A DNA stretch of 19,165 bases from an uncultured Rhodospirillales bacterium (lineage in GTDB: Bacteria; Pseudomonadota; Alphaproteobacteria; Acetobacterales; Acetobacteraceae). Every line of letters starts with the position of its first letter. Position 1 is the first letter of the stretch. The notes under the pieces are model-generated. The model was not told the origin of the DNA. It was given only the letters and a program-made list of their open reading frames with translations, and did not search any database. Shown here piece by piece: positions 1 to 5,920 of the stretch. Location of the stretch: positions 1 through 19,165 of the forward strand of contig CAIVDX010000522.1 in the NCBI GenBank assembly GCA_903904805.1. The letters run 5' to 3'. The position numbers and the translations under genes are program-made.

Positions 1-42
1 CCACGGCGTAGCATCCGGCCCAAGAAACTCGGGGGCGTGTGC

Positions 43-1212
43 ATGACTTCGCGGTGGCAACAACGCGGCCATAATATTGCGGCGATGCGCGAACTGGCGC
101 GCGCCGCGCTGCCGCGCCCGGTATTCGACTTCGCCGACGGCGGCGCCGAGGACGAGCGCACGCTGCGGCGCAACGAATCCGCGTTTGCCGATTACACCCT
201 GCTGCCGCGCCCGCTGAACGGGGCCGCCACACGCGACATGTCACTGACGCTGCTCGGCCAGAAACTGTCCATGCCGGTCATTATCGGTCCCACCGGATTG
301 GGCGGCCTGTTCTGGCCCGATGGCGAGCGCGCCGCCGCCCGCGCCGCCGCCCGCGCGGGCACCGCCTATTGCCTCAGCCACGGCTCGGTCTGCACGCTGG
401 AACAGCTGGCAGGCACCAAGGCGGCCCCGCGCTGGATGCAGGTGTTCATCTACCGTGAGCGCGGCTTCACCCGTGAACTGGCTGAACGCGCGCAGGCGGC
501 GGGGTATGACGCGCTGGTGCTGACGGTGGACAACCAGTTGCTGGGCAACCGCGAACGCGATGTGCGCAACGGCTTCGCCATCCCGCCGCGCTTTTCCGCC
601 GCCGACATGGCGATAATGGCCACCAAACTGCCATGGCTGCTGCGCATGCGCGGCGAATTCTCCCGCCTGACCTTCGGCAACTACGCCCGGCCCGGCAAAC
701 AGGAAAACCTGAAGGCGCTGGCCGGACGAATGAACCAGTTGCTCGACCCGTCGATGAACTGGGCCGATGTGGACGAAGTCCGGCGCATCTGGCGCGGCCC
801 GTTGATCCTGAAAGGGCTGGTGCATCCCGATGAGGCCCGCGAAGCAGTGGCACGCGGCGTGGACAGCATCGTGGTGTCCAACCACGGCGGCCGCCAACTG
901 GACGGGGCGGCAGCGAGTCTGGACGCACTGCCTGCCGTGCTGCGCGCGGTGGATGGCCGCATCCCGGTGCTGATGGATGGCGGCGTGCGGCGGGGTGCCG
1001 ATGTGGTGAAGGCGCTGTGCCTTGGCGCTGCCGCCTGTCTGATCGGCCGCCCACAGCTATGGGGTGTGGCGGTTGCGGGCCAGCAGGGCGTGGCGCATGT
1101 GCTGGACATCCTGCGCCGCGAAATCGACCGCACCATGGGCCTGTGCGGCGCATCCAGCCTTGCCGATCTCACCCCCGACCTGCTCGTTGCCCCCGGAGGC
1201 CACCATGCCTGA
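43..1212 (+). CDS. FMN-dependent alpha-hydroxy-acid dehydrogenase (lactate/mandelate/glycolate type)
   Basis: Oxidises a 2-hydroxy acid to a 2-keto acid through FMN in a TIM barrel; this is the LldD/MdlB/glycolate oxidase family. The N-terminus has the family signature VFDFADGGAEDE. Counting from the ATG at 43, visible active-site residues are D163 in LTVDNQ followed by RERDVRNGF, K257 in LILKGLV, and catalytic H281 with R284 in SNHGGRQ. The FMN phosphate-binding stretch DGGVRRGADV and a late IGRP follow. The length of 389 aa is normal. A GTG at 37 is in frame and the frame stays open to base 1, so an upstream start cannot be excluded; the G-rich stretch at 31-35 favours the ATG. The gene overlaps the next one by 8 bases, which suggests translational coupling. 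Exact substrate (lactate, mandelate, glycolate or a sugar acid) cannot be decided from sequence alone. Confidence 0.9.
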   Translation: MTSRWQQRGHNIAAMRELARAALPRPVFDFADGGAEDERTLRRNESAFADYTLLPRPLNGAATRDMSLTLLGQKLSMPVIIGPTGLGGLFWPDGERAAARAAARAGTAYCLSHGSVCTLEQLAGTKAAPRWMQVFIYRERGFTRELAERAQAAGYDALVLTVDNQLLGNRERDVRNGFAIPPRFSAADMAIMATKLPWLLRMRGEFSRLTFGNYARPGKQENLKALAGRMNQLLDPSMNWADVDEVRRIWRGPLILKGLVHPDEAREAVARGVDSIVVSNHGGRQLDGAAASLDALPAVLRAVDGRIPVLMDGGVRRGADVVKALCLGAAACLIGRPQLWGVAVAGQQGVAHVLDILRREIDRTMGLCGASSLADLTPDLLVAPGGHHA

Positions 1213-2059
1213 CTTTCCGATCATCGACAGCCACGTGCATCTGTATGACACCACGCGCCTGCGCTACGGCTGGCTGGCGGGCGTGCCGCAGATCGACCGC
1301 AGCTATGGCCTTGCGGATTTTGACGCCGCGCGCGCGCATGTGCAGGTGGATGGCATCGTGTTCGCCGAAGTGGCGGTGGACCCCGGCCTGCACATCCGCG
1401 AGGCCGAATTCGTGCAGCAGATGGCCAACACCGATGCCCGCCTGCGCGGCATGGTCGCACACGCCCCGGTGCACAAGGGCGCAGCGGTCGAGCAGGACCT
1501 GCACGCGCTGGCGCATTTCGCCACGCTGCGCGGCATCCGCCGCCTGATTCAGGGGGAGGCCGATCCGGGCATGTGCCTCACACCCGATTTCATCGCAGGC
1601 GTGCACACCGTCGGCCGCCACGGCCTGCCGTTCGATATCTGCATCAAGTCGTTTGCCATGGCCTACGCGCTGGAACTGGTGCGCCGCTGCCCGGACGTGC
1701 AGTTCGTGCTGGACCATATCGGCAAGCCCGATATCCGCTACGGGCTGCGGGAGCCGTGGTGGAGCCAGATGCGCGAACTCGCAGCCATGCCGAACGTGGT
1801 GGTGAAACTCTCGGGCGTGATCACCGAGGCCGACCATGCCGCATGGACCGCCGATCAGGTGAAGCCCTACGTGGCGCACGTGATCGAGACGTTCGGCTTC
1901 TCGCGCGTGATGTACGGCAGCGACTGGACTGTGTCGGAACTCACCCACCGCTACCCGCAATGGGTGGAGATTCTGGACGAGGTGCTGGCCGGGTGCAGCG
2001 CCAGCGAATTGCGGCAAGTGTATCGCGGCACGGCATCACGGGTGTACCAGCTGGATTAG
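1205..2059 (+). CDS. Amidohydrolase family 2 (COG3618-type) lactonase-like metal-dependent hydrolase
   Basis: TIM-barrel hydrolase of the Amidohydro_2 family, 284 aa. The family includes L-fucono- and L-rhamnono-lactonases and 2-pyrone-4,6-dicarboxylate hydrolase. Metal or active-site landmarks are DSHVH near the N-terminus (H10, H12), LDHIGKPD (H171) and YGSDW (D240). The start is the ATG at 1205, because GGAGG at 1195-1199 sits five bases upstream; the open frame extends further upstream only inside the preceding gene. Overlap with the FMN dehydrogenase suggests the pair act in one pathway, for instance opening a lactone and oxidising the resulting or a related hydroxy acid. That link is inference. 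The gene ends four bases before the convergent regulator gene. Substrate is unknown. Confidence 0.85.
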   Translation: MPDFPIIDSHVHLYDTTRLRYGWLAGVPQIDRSYGLADFDAARAHVQVDGIVFAEVAVDPGLHIREAEFVQQMANTDARLRGMVAHAPVHKGAAVEQDLHALAHFATLRGIRRLIQGEADPGMCLTPDFIAGVHTVGRHGLPFDICIKSFAMAYALELVRRCPDVQFVLDHIGKPDIRYGLREPWWSQMRELAAMPNVVVKLSGVITEADHAAWTADQVKPYVAHVIETFGFSRVMYGSDWTVSELTHRYPQWVEILDEVLAGCSASELRQVYRGTASRVYQLD

Positions 2060-2063
2060 AGGG

Positions 2064-2768
2064 TCACCCCACCAGCCGCTCCAGCGCCTCTGAATTCAGT
2101 ACCACGATGTAGCCGGACACCAGATCCAGCACGCCCTGCTCACGCCAGCCGCGCAACTGCTTGTTCACCGTCTCCCGCGAACTGGCCACCAGGGTTGCCA
2201 GATCGCGCTGCGACAATTTCATGTCGATGCGCATGCCGCCTGCCACCGGGCGGCCATAGTCGCGCGCCAGCTTGGTGATCAGGCGGGCCAGACGCACCGG
2301 CAGGTCGAACAGCGCCAGTTCCTCCAGCGCCATGCTGGTACGGCGCAGCCGGTCGCAGAGCACAATCAGCATCCGCTCCATCAGGGTCTCGTTCTTGAGC
2401 AAGAACGGCAGGAACTGCTTGCGCTCCACCACCATCAGCACGGTGTCGTCCAGCGTCACCGCGTCGGCGCTGCGCGGCTTGCCGTCCAGCAGCGCGATTT
2501 CGCCAAATATTTCGCCTGCGCCGATCACGTTCAGAGTCACCTCGCGCCCATCGGCCGAAATGGAAGAAACCCGCACCCGCCCGGCCATCACCGCCATCAT
2601 GCTGGTGCCAGGATCGCCCTTGGTGAAAATCGTCGTGCCCTTGGAAATGCGCCGTTCGGTGGCAAACCCGATGATCTCATCCAGTTCCTCGGCGCTCATG
2701 TGCTGAAAGAATGGGCTGGCAAGCAGAGCGTCGTGCTTCATCCGGCTGCTGATCCTGACGAACGACAT
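2064..2768 (-). CDS. Crp/Fnr family transcriptional regulator
   Basis: Predicted DNA-binding regulator of 234 aa with the normal two-domain layout. A cyclic-nucleotide-binding beta-roll lies at about residues 15-130 (ISKGTTIFTKGD, AGRVRV, GEIFGEIALLDG), followed by the dimerisation helix and a Crp-type winged helix at about 185-225 (LSQRDLATLVASSRETVNKQL). The segment GEIALLDGKPRSADA resembles the phosphate-binding cassette, so a cyclic nucleotide ligand is possible. I do not see the N-terminal Cys cluster of an Fnr iron-sulfur sensor. The gene starts 14 bases after the fmt stop on the same strand, with AAGGA about 11 bases before the ATG, so it probably belongs to the def-fmt transcript. An internal ATG at 2741 is an alternative start. 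Target genes are unknown. Confidence 0.88.
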   Translation of the reverse strand: MSFVRISSRMKHDALLASPFFQHMSAEELDEIIGFATERRISKGTTIFTKGDPGTSMMAVMAGRVRVSSISADGREVTLNVIGAGEIFGEIALLDGKPRSADAVTLDDTVLMVVERKQFLPFLLKNETLMERMLIVLCDRLRRTSMALEELALFDLPVRLARLITKLARDYGRPVAGGMRIDMKLSQRDLATLVASSRETVNKQLRGWREQGVLDLVSGYIVVLNSEALERLVG

Positions 2769-2782
2769 TTTAATGTTTATCC

Positions 2783-3688
2783 TTAGTGCAAGATTGCCCC
2801 ACAGCCAACCCGCCGCCCGCGCAGAAACGCCTCCGCCGCCATCGCCGCCCGCCCCGGTGCCTGCACCCGTGTCAGCCGCAGCGCGCCTTGCCCGGTGGCC
2901 ACCAGCAGTCCATCATCCAGCACCATGCCCGGCGCACCACTTCCATGCGCCGGTTCGGCCGCCAGCACTTTCAGCACCTCACCGTCCAGATGCGTGAACG
3001 TGCCCGGCCACGGATTGAGCGCGCGCACCTGCCGCACCAGCGCCGCCGCATCGCGGGTCCAGTCCAGCCGCCCGTCCTCACGCGTCAGCTTGGCGGCATA
3101 GGTCACGCCCGCCTCGGGCTGCGGCACCGGTTCCGGGTTTTCGGCCAGCGCCCGGAGCACCAATTCGGCCCCCAACTCCGACAGCGCGTCGTGCAGCGTG
3201 CTCGCCGTGGTGTCCGCCCCGATGGGCACCGCCGCGCGCAGCAGCATCGGCCCCGTATCCAGCCCCGCATCCATGCGCATGATGGTCACACCCGATTCGG
3301 CATCACCGGCCAGAATCGCCGACTGAATGGGCGCCGCGCCGCGCCAGCGTGGCAGCAGGCTGGCATGGATGTTCAGGCACCCATGCACCGGGGCGGCCAG
3401 CAACGTCTCGGGCAGGATCAGGCCATAGGCCACCACCACGGCGGCCTCCAGCCCCAGCGCCGCAAAGGCGGCGTGCTCGGCGGTGTCACGCTTCAGCCGG
3501 GCGGGGGTGCGCACCGCAAGGCCCAGCGCCTCGGCGGCCACCTGCACCGGGCATTTGCGCACCGATTGGCCCCGCCCCGCCGGGCGCGGCGGCTGGCAAT
3601 ACACGGCGGCAATCTCATGCCCGGCGCGGTGCAGCGCGTGCAGGGCCGGGACGGAGAATTCCGGCGTGCCCATGAACGCAAGCCGCAT
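2783..3688 (-). CDS. fmt: Methionyl-tRNA formyltransferase
   Basis: Transfers a formyl group from 10-formyltetrahydrofolate to methionyl-initiator tRNA, a cytosolic step in translation initiation. The 301-aa protein has the N-terminal formyltransferase fold (MRLAFMGTPEFSVPALHAL) with catalytic N106, H108 and D144 in NIHASLLPRWRGAAPIQ and DAGLDTGPML. These match the E. coli enzyme residue for residue in numbering. The C-terminal OB-like domain covers about 205-301 (RALNPWPGTF). The length is slightly short of E. coli (315 aa) but complete. The ATG lies one base after the def stop, and AAGGAG inside the end of def serves as ribosome binding site, so the two are translationally coupled. Confidence 0.97.
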   Translation of the reverse strand: MRLAFMGTPEFSVPALHALHRAGHEIAAVYCQPPRPAGRGQSVRKCPVQVAAEALGLAVRTPARLKRDTAEHAAFAALGLEAAVVVAYGLILPETLLAAPVHGCLNIHASLLPRWRGAAPIQSAILAGDAESGVTIMRMDAGLDTGPMLLRAAVPIGADTTASTLHDALSELGAELVLRALAENPEPVPQPEAGVTYAAKLTREDGRLDWTRDAAALVRQVRALNPWPGTFTHLDGEVLKVLAAEPAHGSGAPGMVLDDGLLVATGQGALRLTRVQAPGRAAMAAEAFLRGRRVGCGAILH

Positions 3689-3689
3689 G

Positions 3690-4256
3690 TTACCGCTCCT
3701 TGAGCCGCATTTCCTTGCCCAGACGCCGCATGATGATGTTGCGTTTCAGGATGGACAGGTGATCGACGAACAAGATCCCGTCCAGATGGTCGATTTCATG
3801 CTGCAGGCAGGCGGACAGCAGCCCATCCGCCTCGATCTGCCGTTTGGCGCCGCTGGCATCGGTGTAGCGCACCGTCACCCGCGCCGGGCGGGTTACATCG
3901 GCGTACTGGCCGGGCAAGGACAGGCAGCCTTCCTCGCGGGTCTCCAGTTCGGAGTCTGCGGCGATGATGTCCGGGTTGATCAGCGTCAGCGGCGTGCTGA
4001 CGTTGCCGGCCATCAGGTCGATCACCACCACCCGCAGCCCCACGCCCACCTGCGGCGCGGCAAGGCCGATGCCGGGGGCCTTGTACATGGTGGCGAACAT
4101 GCGCGGGATCAGGTCGCGCACGGTGTCGGTGTCCTGCGGCCCGGCGGGGCGCGCCTTGGCCTTCAGCACCGGGTGCGGGGCGATCAGGATCGGCAGGGCC
4201 GGCACATCGGGCACGACAGCCGGAACGGCGGGTTTTGTGTCGGATTGATTGGACAT
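3690..4256 (-). CDS. def: Peptide deformylase
   Basis: Removes the N-formyl group from nascent proteins, the step complementary to Fmt. All three family motifs are present in the 188-aa product: GIGLAAPQ at 62-69, EGCLSLP at 109-115 with metal ligand C111, and QHEIDH at 152-157 with metal ligands H153 and H157 and catalytic E154. The first ~20 residues (Val/Pro/Ala rich) are a low-complexity extension before the usual start of the fold at LPILIAPHPVL. The ATG at 4256 lacks a strong ribosome binding site, and in-frame GTG codons a few residues downstream could be the real start. It is the first gene of a leftward def-fmt-regulator operon, divergent from the small heat-shock gene. Confidence 0.96.
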   Translation of the reverse strand: MSNQSDTKPAVPAVVPDVPALPILIAPHPVLKAKARPAGPQDTDTVRDLIPRMFATMYKAPGIGLAAPQVGVGLRVVVIDLMAGNVSTPLTLINPDIIAADSELETREEGCLSLPGQYADVTRPARVTVRYTDASGAKRQIEADGLLSACLQHEIDHLDGILFVDHLSILKRNIIMRRLGKEMRLKER

Positions 4257-4311
4257 TCACGCGATGTAGCCGCCGGGCGCGCGGCGTTCAACGGGGCTTG
4301 CGCACGGGGGG

Positions 4312-4340
4312 CTTGCAACATCGCGTCAGGGTGCCAAAAT
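4312..4340 (+). promoter_or_regulatory. Candidate promoter of the small heat-shock gene
   Basis: CTTGCA at 4312-4317 and CAAAAT at 4335-4340 are separated by 17 bases. They lie about 80 bases before the Hsp20 ATG in the divergent region between def and hsp20. CTTG in the -35 position is reminiscent of RpoH-dependent heat-shock promoters, but the -10 match is loose and a housekeeping promoter is equally possible. A start about seven bases downstream would give a leader of some 70 bases, enough for the predicted thermometer. Confidence 0.3.
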
Positions 4341-4355
4341 CACCACTGGCGGGTC

Positions 4356-4417
4356 GCCTTCGGGGGCCTGCCGTCTCGGCCCGGCACGGGCCGGCTTCGC
4401 TCGCACGAGGAGGCAGC
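4356..4417 (+). promoter_or_regulatory. ROSE-like RNA thermometer in the Hsp20 5' leader
   Basis: The leader can form successive hairpins. The first is a short GCC-UUCG-GG(C) stem near 4356-4367. The second is a perfect 7-bp stem, CGGCCCG at 4377-4383 with CGGGCCG at 4387-4393. The third and last hairpin masks the Shine-Dalgarno: UCGCU at 4397-4401 faces AGGA at 4408-4411. The pairs are U4397-A4411, C4398-G4410, C4400-G4409 and U4401-A4408, with G4399 left unpaired; they are extended outward by U4396-G4412, C4395-G4413 and G4394-C4414. This is the U(U/C)GCU signature of ROSE elements, which are established regulators of alphaproteobacterial small heat-shock genes: melting on warming exposes the ribosome binding site. 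The pairings are seen in the sequence; function is inference. Confidence 0.6.
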
Positions 4418-4876
4418 ATGTCGACCCGCTTGTTCACGTCCCCGCTGTTTCTGGGCTTTGACCATCTGGAGCAGATGTTGGAACGGGCTGCGAAAACGTC
4501 GTCCGACGGCTATCCGCCCTACAATATCGAGCAGATCAGCCCGGTCGGGCTGCGCATTACGCTGGCGGTGGCCGGGTTTACCATGGATGACCTGCAAATC
4601 ACCCAGGAAGACAACCAACTGGTGATTCGCGGCCGCCAGAACGACGACACGCAGGGCCGCGTGTTCCTGCATCGCGGCATTGCCGCGCGGCAGTTCCAGC
4701 GGGCCTTCGTGCTGGCCGAGGGGATCGAGGTGAAGGGCGCATGGCTTGATAACGGCCTGCTGCACATCGATCTGGCCCGGCCGCAGCCGGAAGTGCGGGT
4801 CAAGACCATCCGCATCGTCAAGGCCGGCGGCGCACCCGCGCCGATGGTCGATCTGAAGCCCGAAACGTCCGGCTGA
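4418..4876 (+). CDS. Small heat-shock protein, Hsp20/alpha-crystallin family (IbpA-like)
   Basis: ATP-independent chaperone of 152 aa that holds unfolding proteins for refolding. The N-terminal arm resembles the IbpA pattern (SPLFLGFDHLEQMLERA). The alpha-crystallin domain spans about 35-130 (YPPYNIEQISPVGLRITLAVAGFTMDDLQI, then FLHRGIAARQFQRAFVLAEGI and LDNGLLHIDLARP). In IbpA-type proteins the stretch RGIAARxFxRxFxLA is highly conserved. The C-terminal tail carries IRIV, close to the IxI/V oligomerisation motif. The ATG at 4418 is chosen because GAGGAGG at 4407-4413 precedes it; a longer in-frame reading from 4235 has no support. A DUF1150 gene follows 64 bases downstream, a pairing common in alphaproteobacteria. 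Expression is probably temperature-controlled through the leader hairpin. Confidence 0.94.
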   Translation: MSTRLFTSPLFLGFDHLEQMLERAAKTSSDGYPPYNIEQISPVGLRITLAVAGFTMDDLQITQEDNQLVIRGRQNDDTQGRVFLHRGIAARQFQRAFVLAEGIEVKGAWLDNGLLHIDLARPQPEVRVKTIRIVKAGGAPAPMVDLKPETSG

Positions 4877-4893
4877 TTCGCCGTACGGACGAC

Positions 4894-4917
4894 CGGCGCT
4901 GCCCGAGAGGGGCGCCG
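4894..4917 (+). other. Intercistronic stem-loop between Hsp20 and DUF1150 genes
   Basis: CGGCGC at 4894-4899 pairs with GCGCCG at 4912-4917, and CCC at 4902-4904 with GGG at 4909-4911. The GAGA loop fits the stable GNRA class. A two-base TG bulge interrupts the left arm. No U-tract follows, so it looks more like an mRNA-stabilising or attenuating structure than a classical terminator. Confidence 0.35.
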
Positions 4918-4940
4918 TATCCCAGCAGGAGTGCTTCGCC

Positions 4941-5192
4941 ATGTCCGATGACAACACGGCCCACCAAGCCCCCGGTGCCACACGCTGGCTCGACATCCGC
5001 CACCTGTCCACCGAACAACTGGCAGGTCTTGGCGTGTCGCAGATTGCCTATGTGCGCCCGGTCTCGCTGAACGGCGTGACCGCCTATGCCATCCACGCCG
5101 CCGACGGCACGCCGATGGCCGTCGCGCAAGACCACAACATCGCGGTGGCCACCATCCGCCAGCATGAAATGCTGCCCGCGCTGCTGCACTGA
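4941..5192 (+). CDS. DUF1150 family protein
   Basis: Small acidic protein of 83 aa. The recognisable DUF1150 pattern is a 'LGVSQIAYVRPV' segment followed by a turn, 'YAIHAADGTPMAVAQDHNIAVATIRQHEMLPALLH'. There is no signal peptide or membrane segment. AGGAG at 4927-4931 lies nine bases before the ATG. Members of this family are typically encoded directly after an Hsp20 gene in alphaproteobacteria, as here, so a role in the heat-stress response or as a partner of the chaperone is a reasonable guess. No biochemical function is established to my knowledge. Confidence 0.85.
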   Translation: MSDDNTAHQAPGATRWLDIRHLSTEQLAGLGVSQIAYVRPVSLNGVTAYAIHAADGTPMAVAQDHNIAVATIRQHEMLPALLH

Positions 5193-5215
5193 CCGCCTGC
5201 CCTCACGCCTCTGCG

Positions 5216-5242
5216 GCTCCGCCCCCGGACAGGGGGCGGAGC
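5216..5242. terminator. Bidirectional stem-loop between convergent DUF1150 and hpf genes
   Basis: A perfect 11-bp inverted repeat, GCTCCGCCCCC at 5216-5226 and GGGGGCGGAGC at 5232-5242, with a GGACA loop. It sits in the 61-base gap between two convergent stop codons. It is very GC-rich and lacks a clear T-tract on either side, as is common in high-GC genomes. Its symmetry would let it act on both transcripts. Confidence 0.65.
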
Positions 5243-5253
5243 GCGCCGCGCCG

Positions 5254-5841
5254 CTATGCCCCGGCGGGGTCGATCCAGCCAATATGGCCGTCGCTGCGGC
5301 GATACACCACGTTCAGCTCACCGCTGGTACTATTGCGGAACATCAGCACCGGCTGATCCGCCAGATCCATCCGCATCACTGCGTCACTGACCGACAGGCG
5401 CGAGATCTCGGCCGGGTGTTCGGCCACCACGGTCGCGTAGGTCATGGCCTGCGTGGTCTCGCCCGCGGCCTGATGCGGTTCTTCCTCGGCCTGACGCAGT
5501 ACGTATTGCCGCGCCGGCTCCGGCCGTTCGCGTGGCAATGTATCGCGGGCGTGGTCGCTCATGCGCCGCCGGTAGCGTCGCAGCCGTTTGGCGATGTGCT
5601 CGGCCGCGTCGTCGAACGCCGCATTGGCGTCCGCCGCCTCGCCCTCGCCGCGCACCATCAGGCCGCGCCCGGCGTGGAGGTTGATGTCACAGGTGAAGAA
5701 GCTGCGGGCCCGGCTGAACGTGACATGCGCTTCCATCGCATGATCGAAAAACTTGCCGGTGATGATGTCGAGTTGCTGCCCGACGCGCGTGCGCAGAGCG
5801 TCCGACAATTCGACTTGCTTCCCCGAAACCGTGATCTGCAT
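5254..5841 (-). CDS. hpf: Ribosome hibernation promoting factor, long form
   Basis: Binds the ribosome and promotes inactive 70S/100S particles in stationary phase or stress. The 195-aa length marks the long form. The N-terminal S30AE domain covers about 1-105 (MQITVSGKQVELSDALRTRV, AHVTFSRARSFFTCDINLH), followed by a charged linker. The C-terminal dimerisation domain covers about 140-195 (EISRLSVSDAVMRMDLADQPVLMFRNS, then LNVVYRRSDGHIGWI). AAGGA lies eight bases before the ATG. The gene lies 79 bases downstream of rpoN on the same strand, the usual arrangement. The expected ptsN does not follow; the next gene is convergent instead. Confidence 0.94.
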   Translation of the reverse strand: MQITVSGKQVELSDALRTRVGQQLDIITGKFFDHAMEAHVTFSRARSFFTCDINLHAGRGLMVRGEGEAADANAAFDDAAEHIAKRLRRYRRRMSDHARDTLPRERPEPARQYVLRQAEEEPHQAAGETTQAMTYATVVAEHPAEISRLSVSDAVMRMDLADQPVLMFRNSTSGELNVVYRRSDGHIGWIDPAGA

Positions 5842-5920
5842 AGGGGGCGTCCTTGTTCTTCTCGTTCGGGACCGCCTGCCGGCACTTCCCTCCCCGCATC
5901 AGGCCGGAGAGCGAAGCACG

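Noticed and set aside
4312..4340. Sigma-54 promoter near TGGCACC on the minus strand of the def/hsp20 gap
   Set aside because: TGGCAC is present but the following TTGC is too far away for the fixed -24/-12 spacing.
4235..4417. N-terminal extension of the Hsp20 frame from 4235
   Set aside because: The strong GAGGAGG before the ATG at 4418 and the family length fix the start; the extra sequence is the divergent control region.
3483..4625. 380-codon plus-strand open frame
   Set aside because: It is antisense to fmt and def and then runs into the Hsp20 leader; both real genes have full catalytic motifs and this frame has none.
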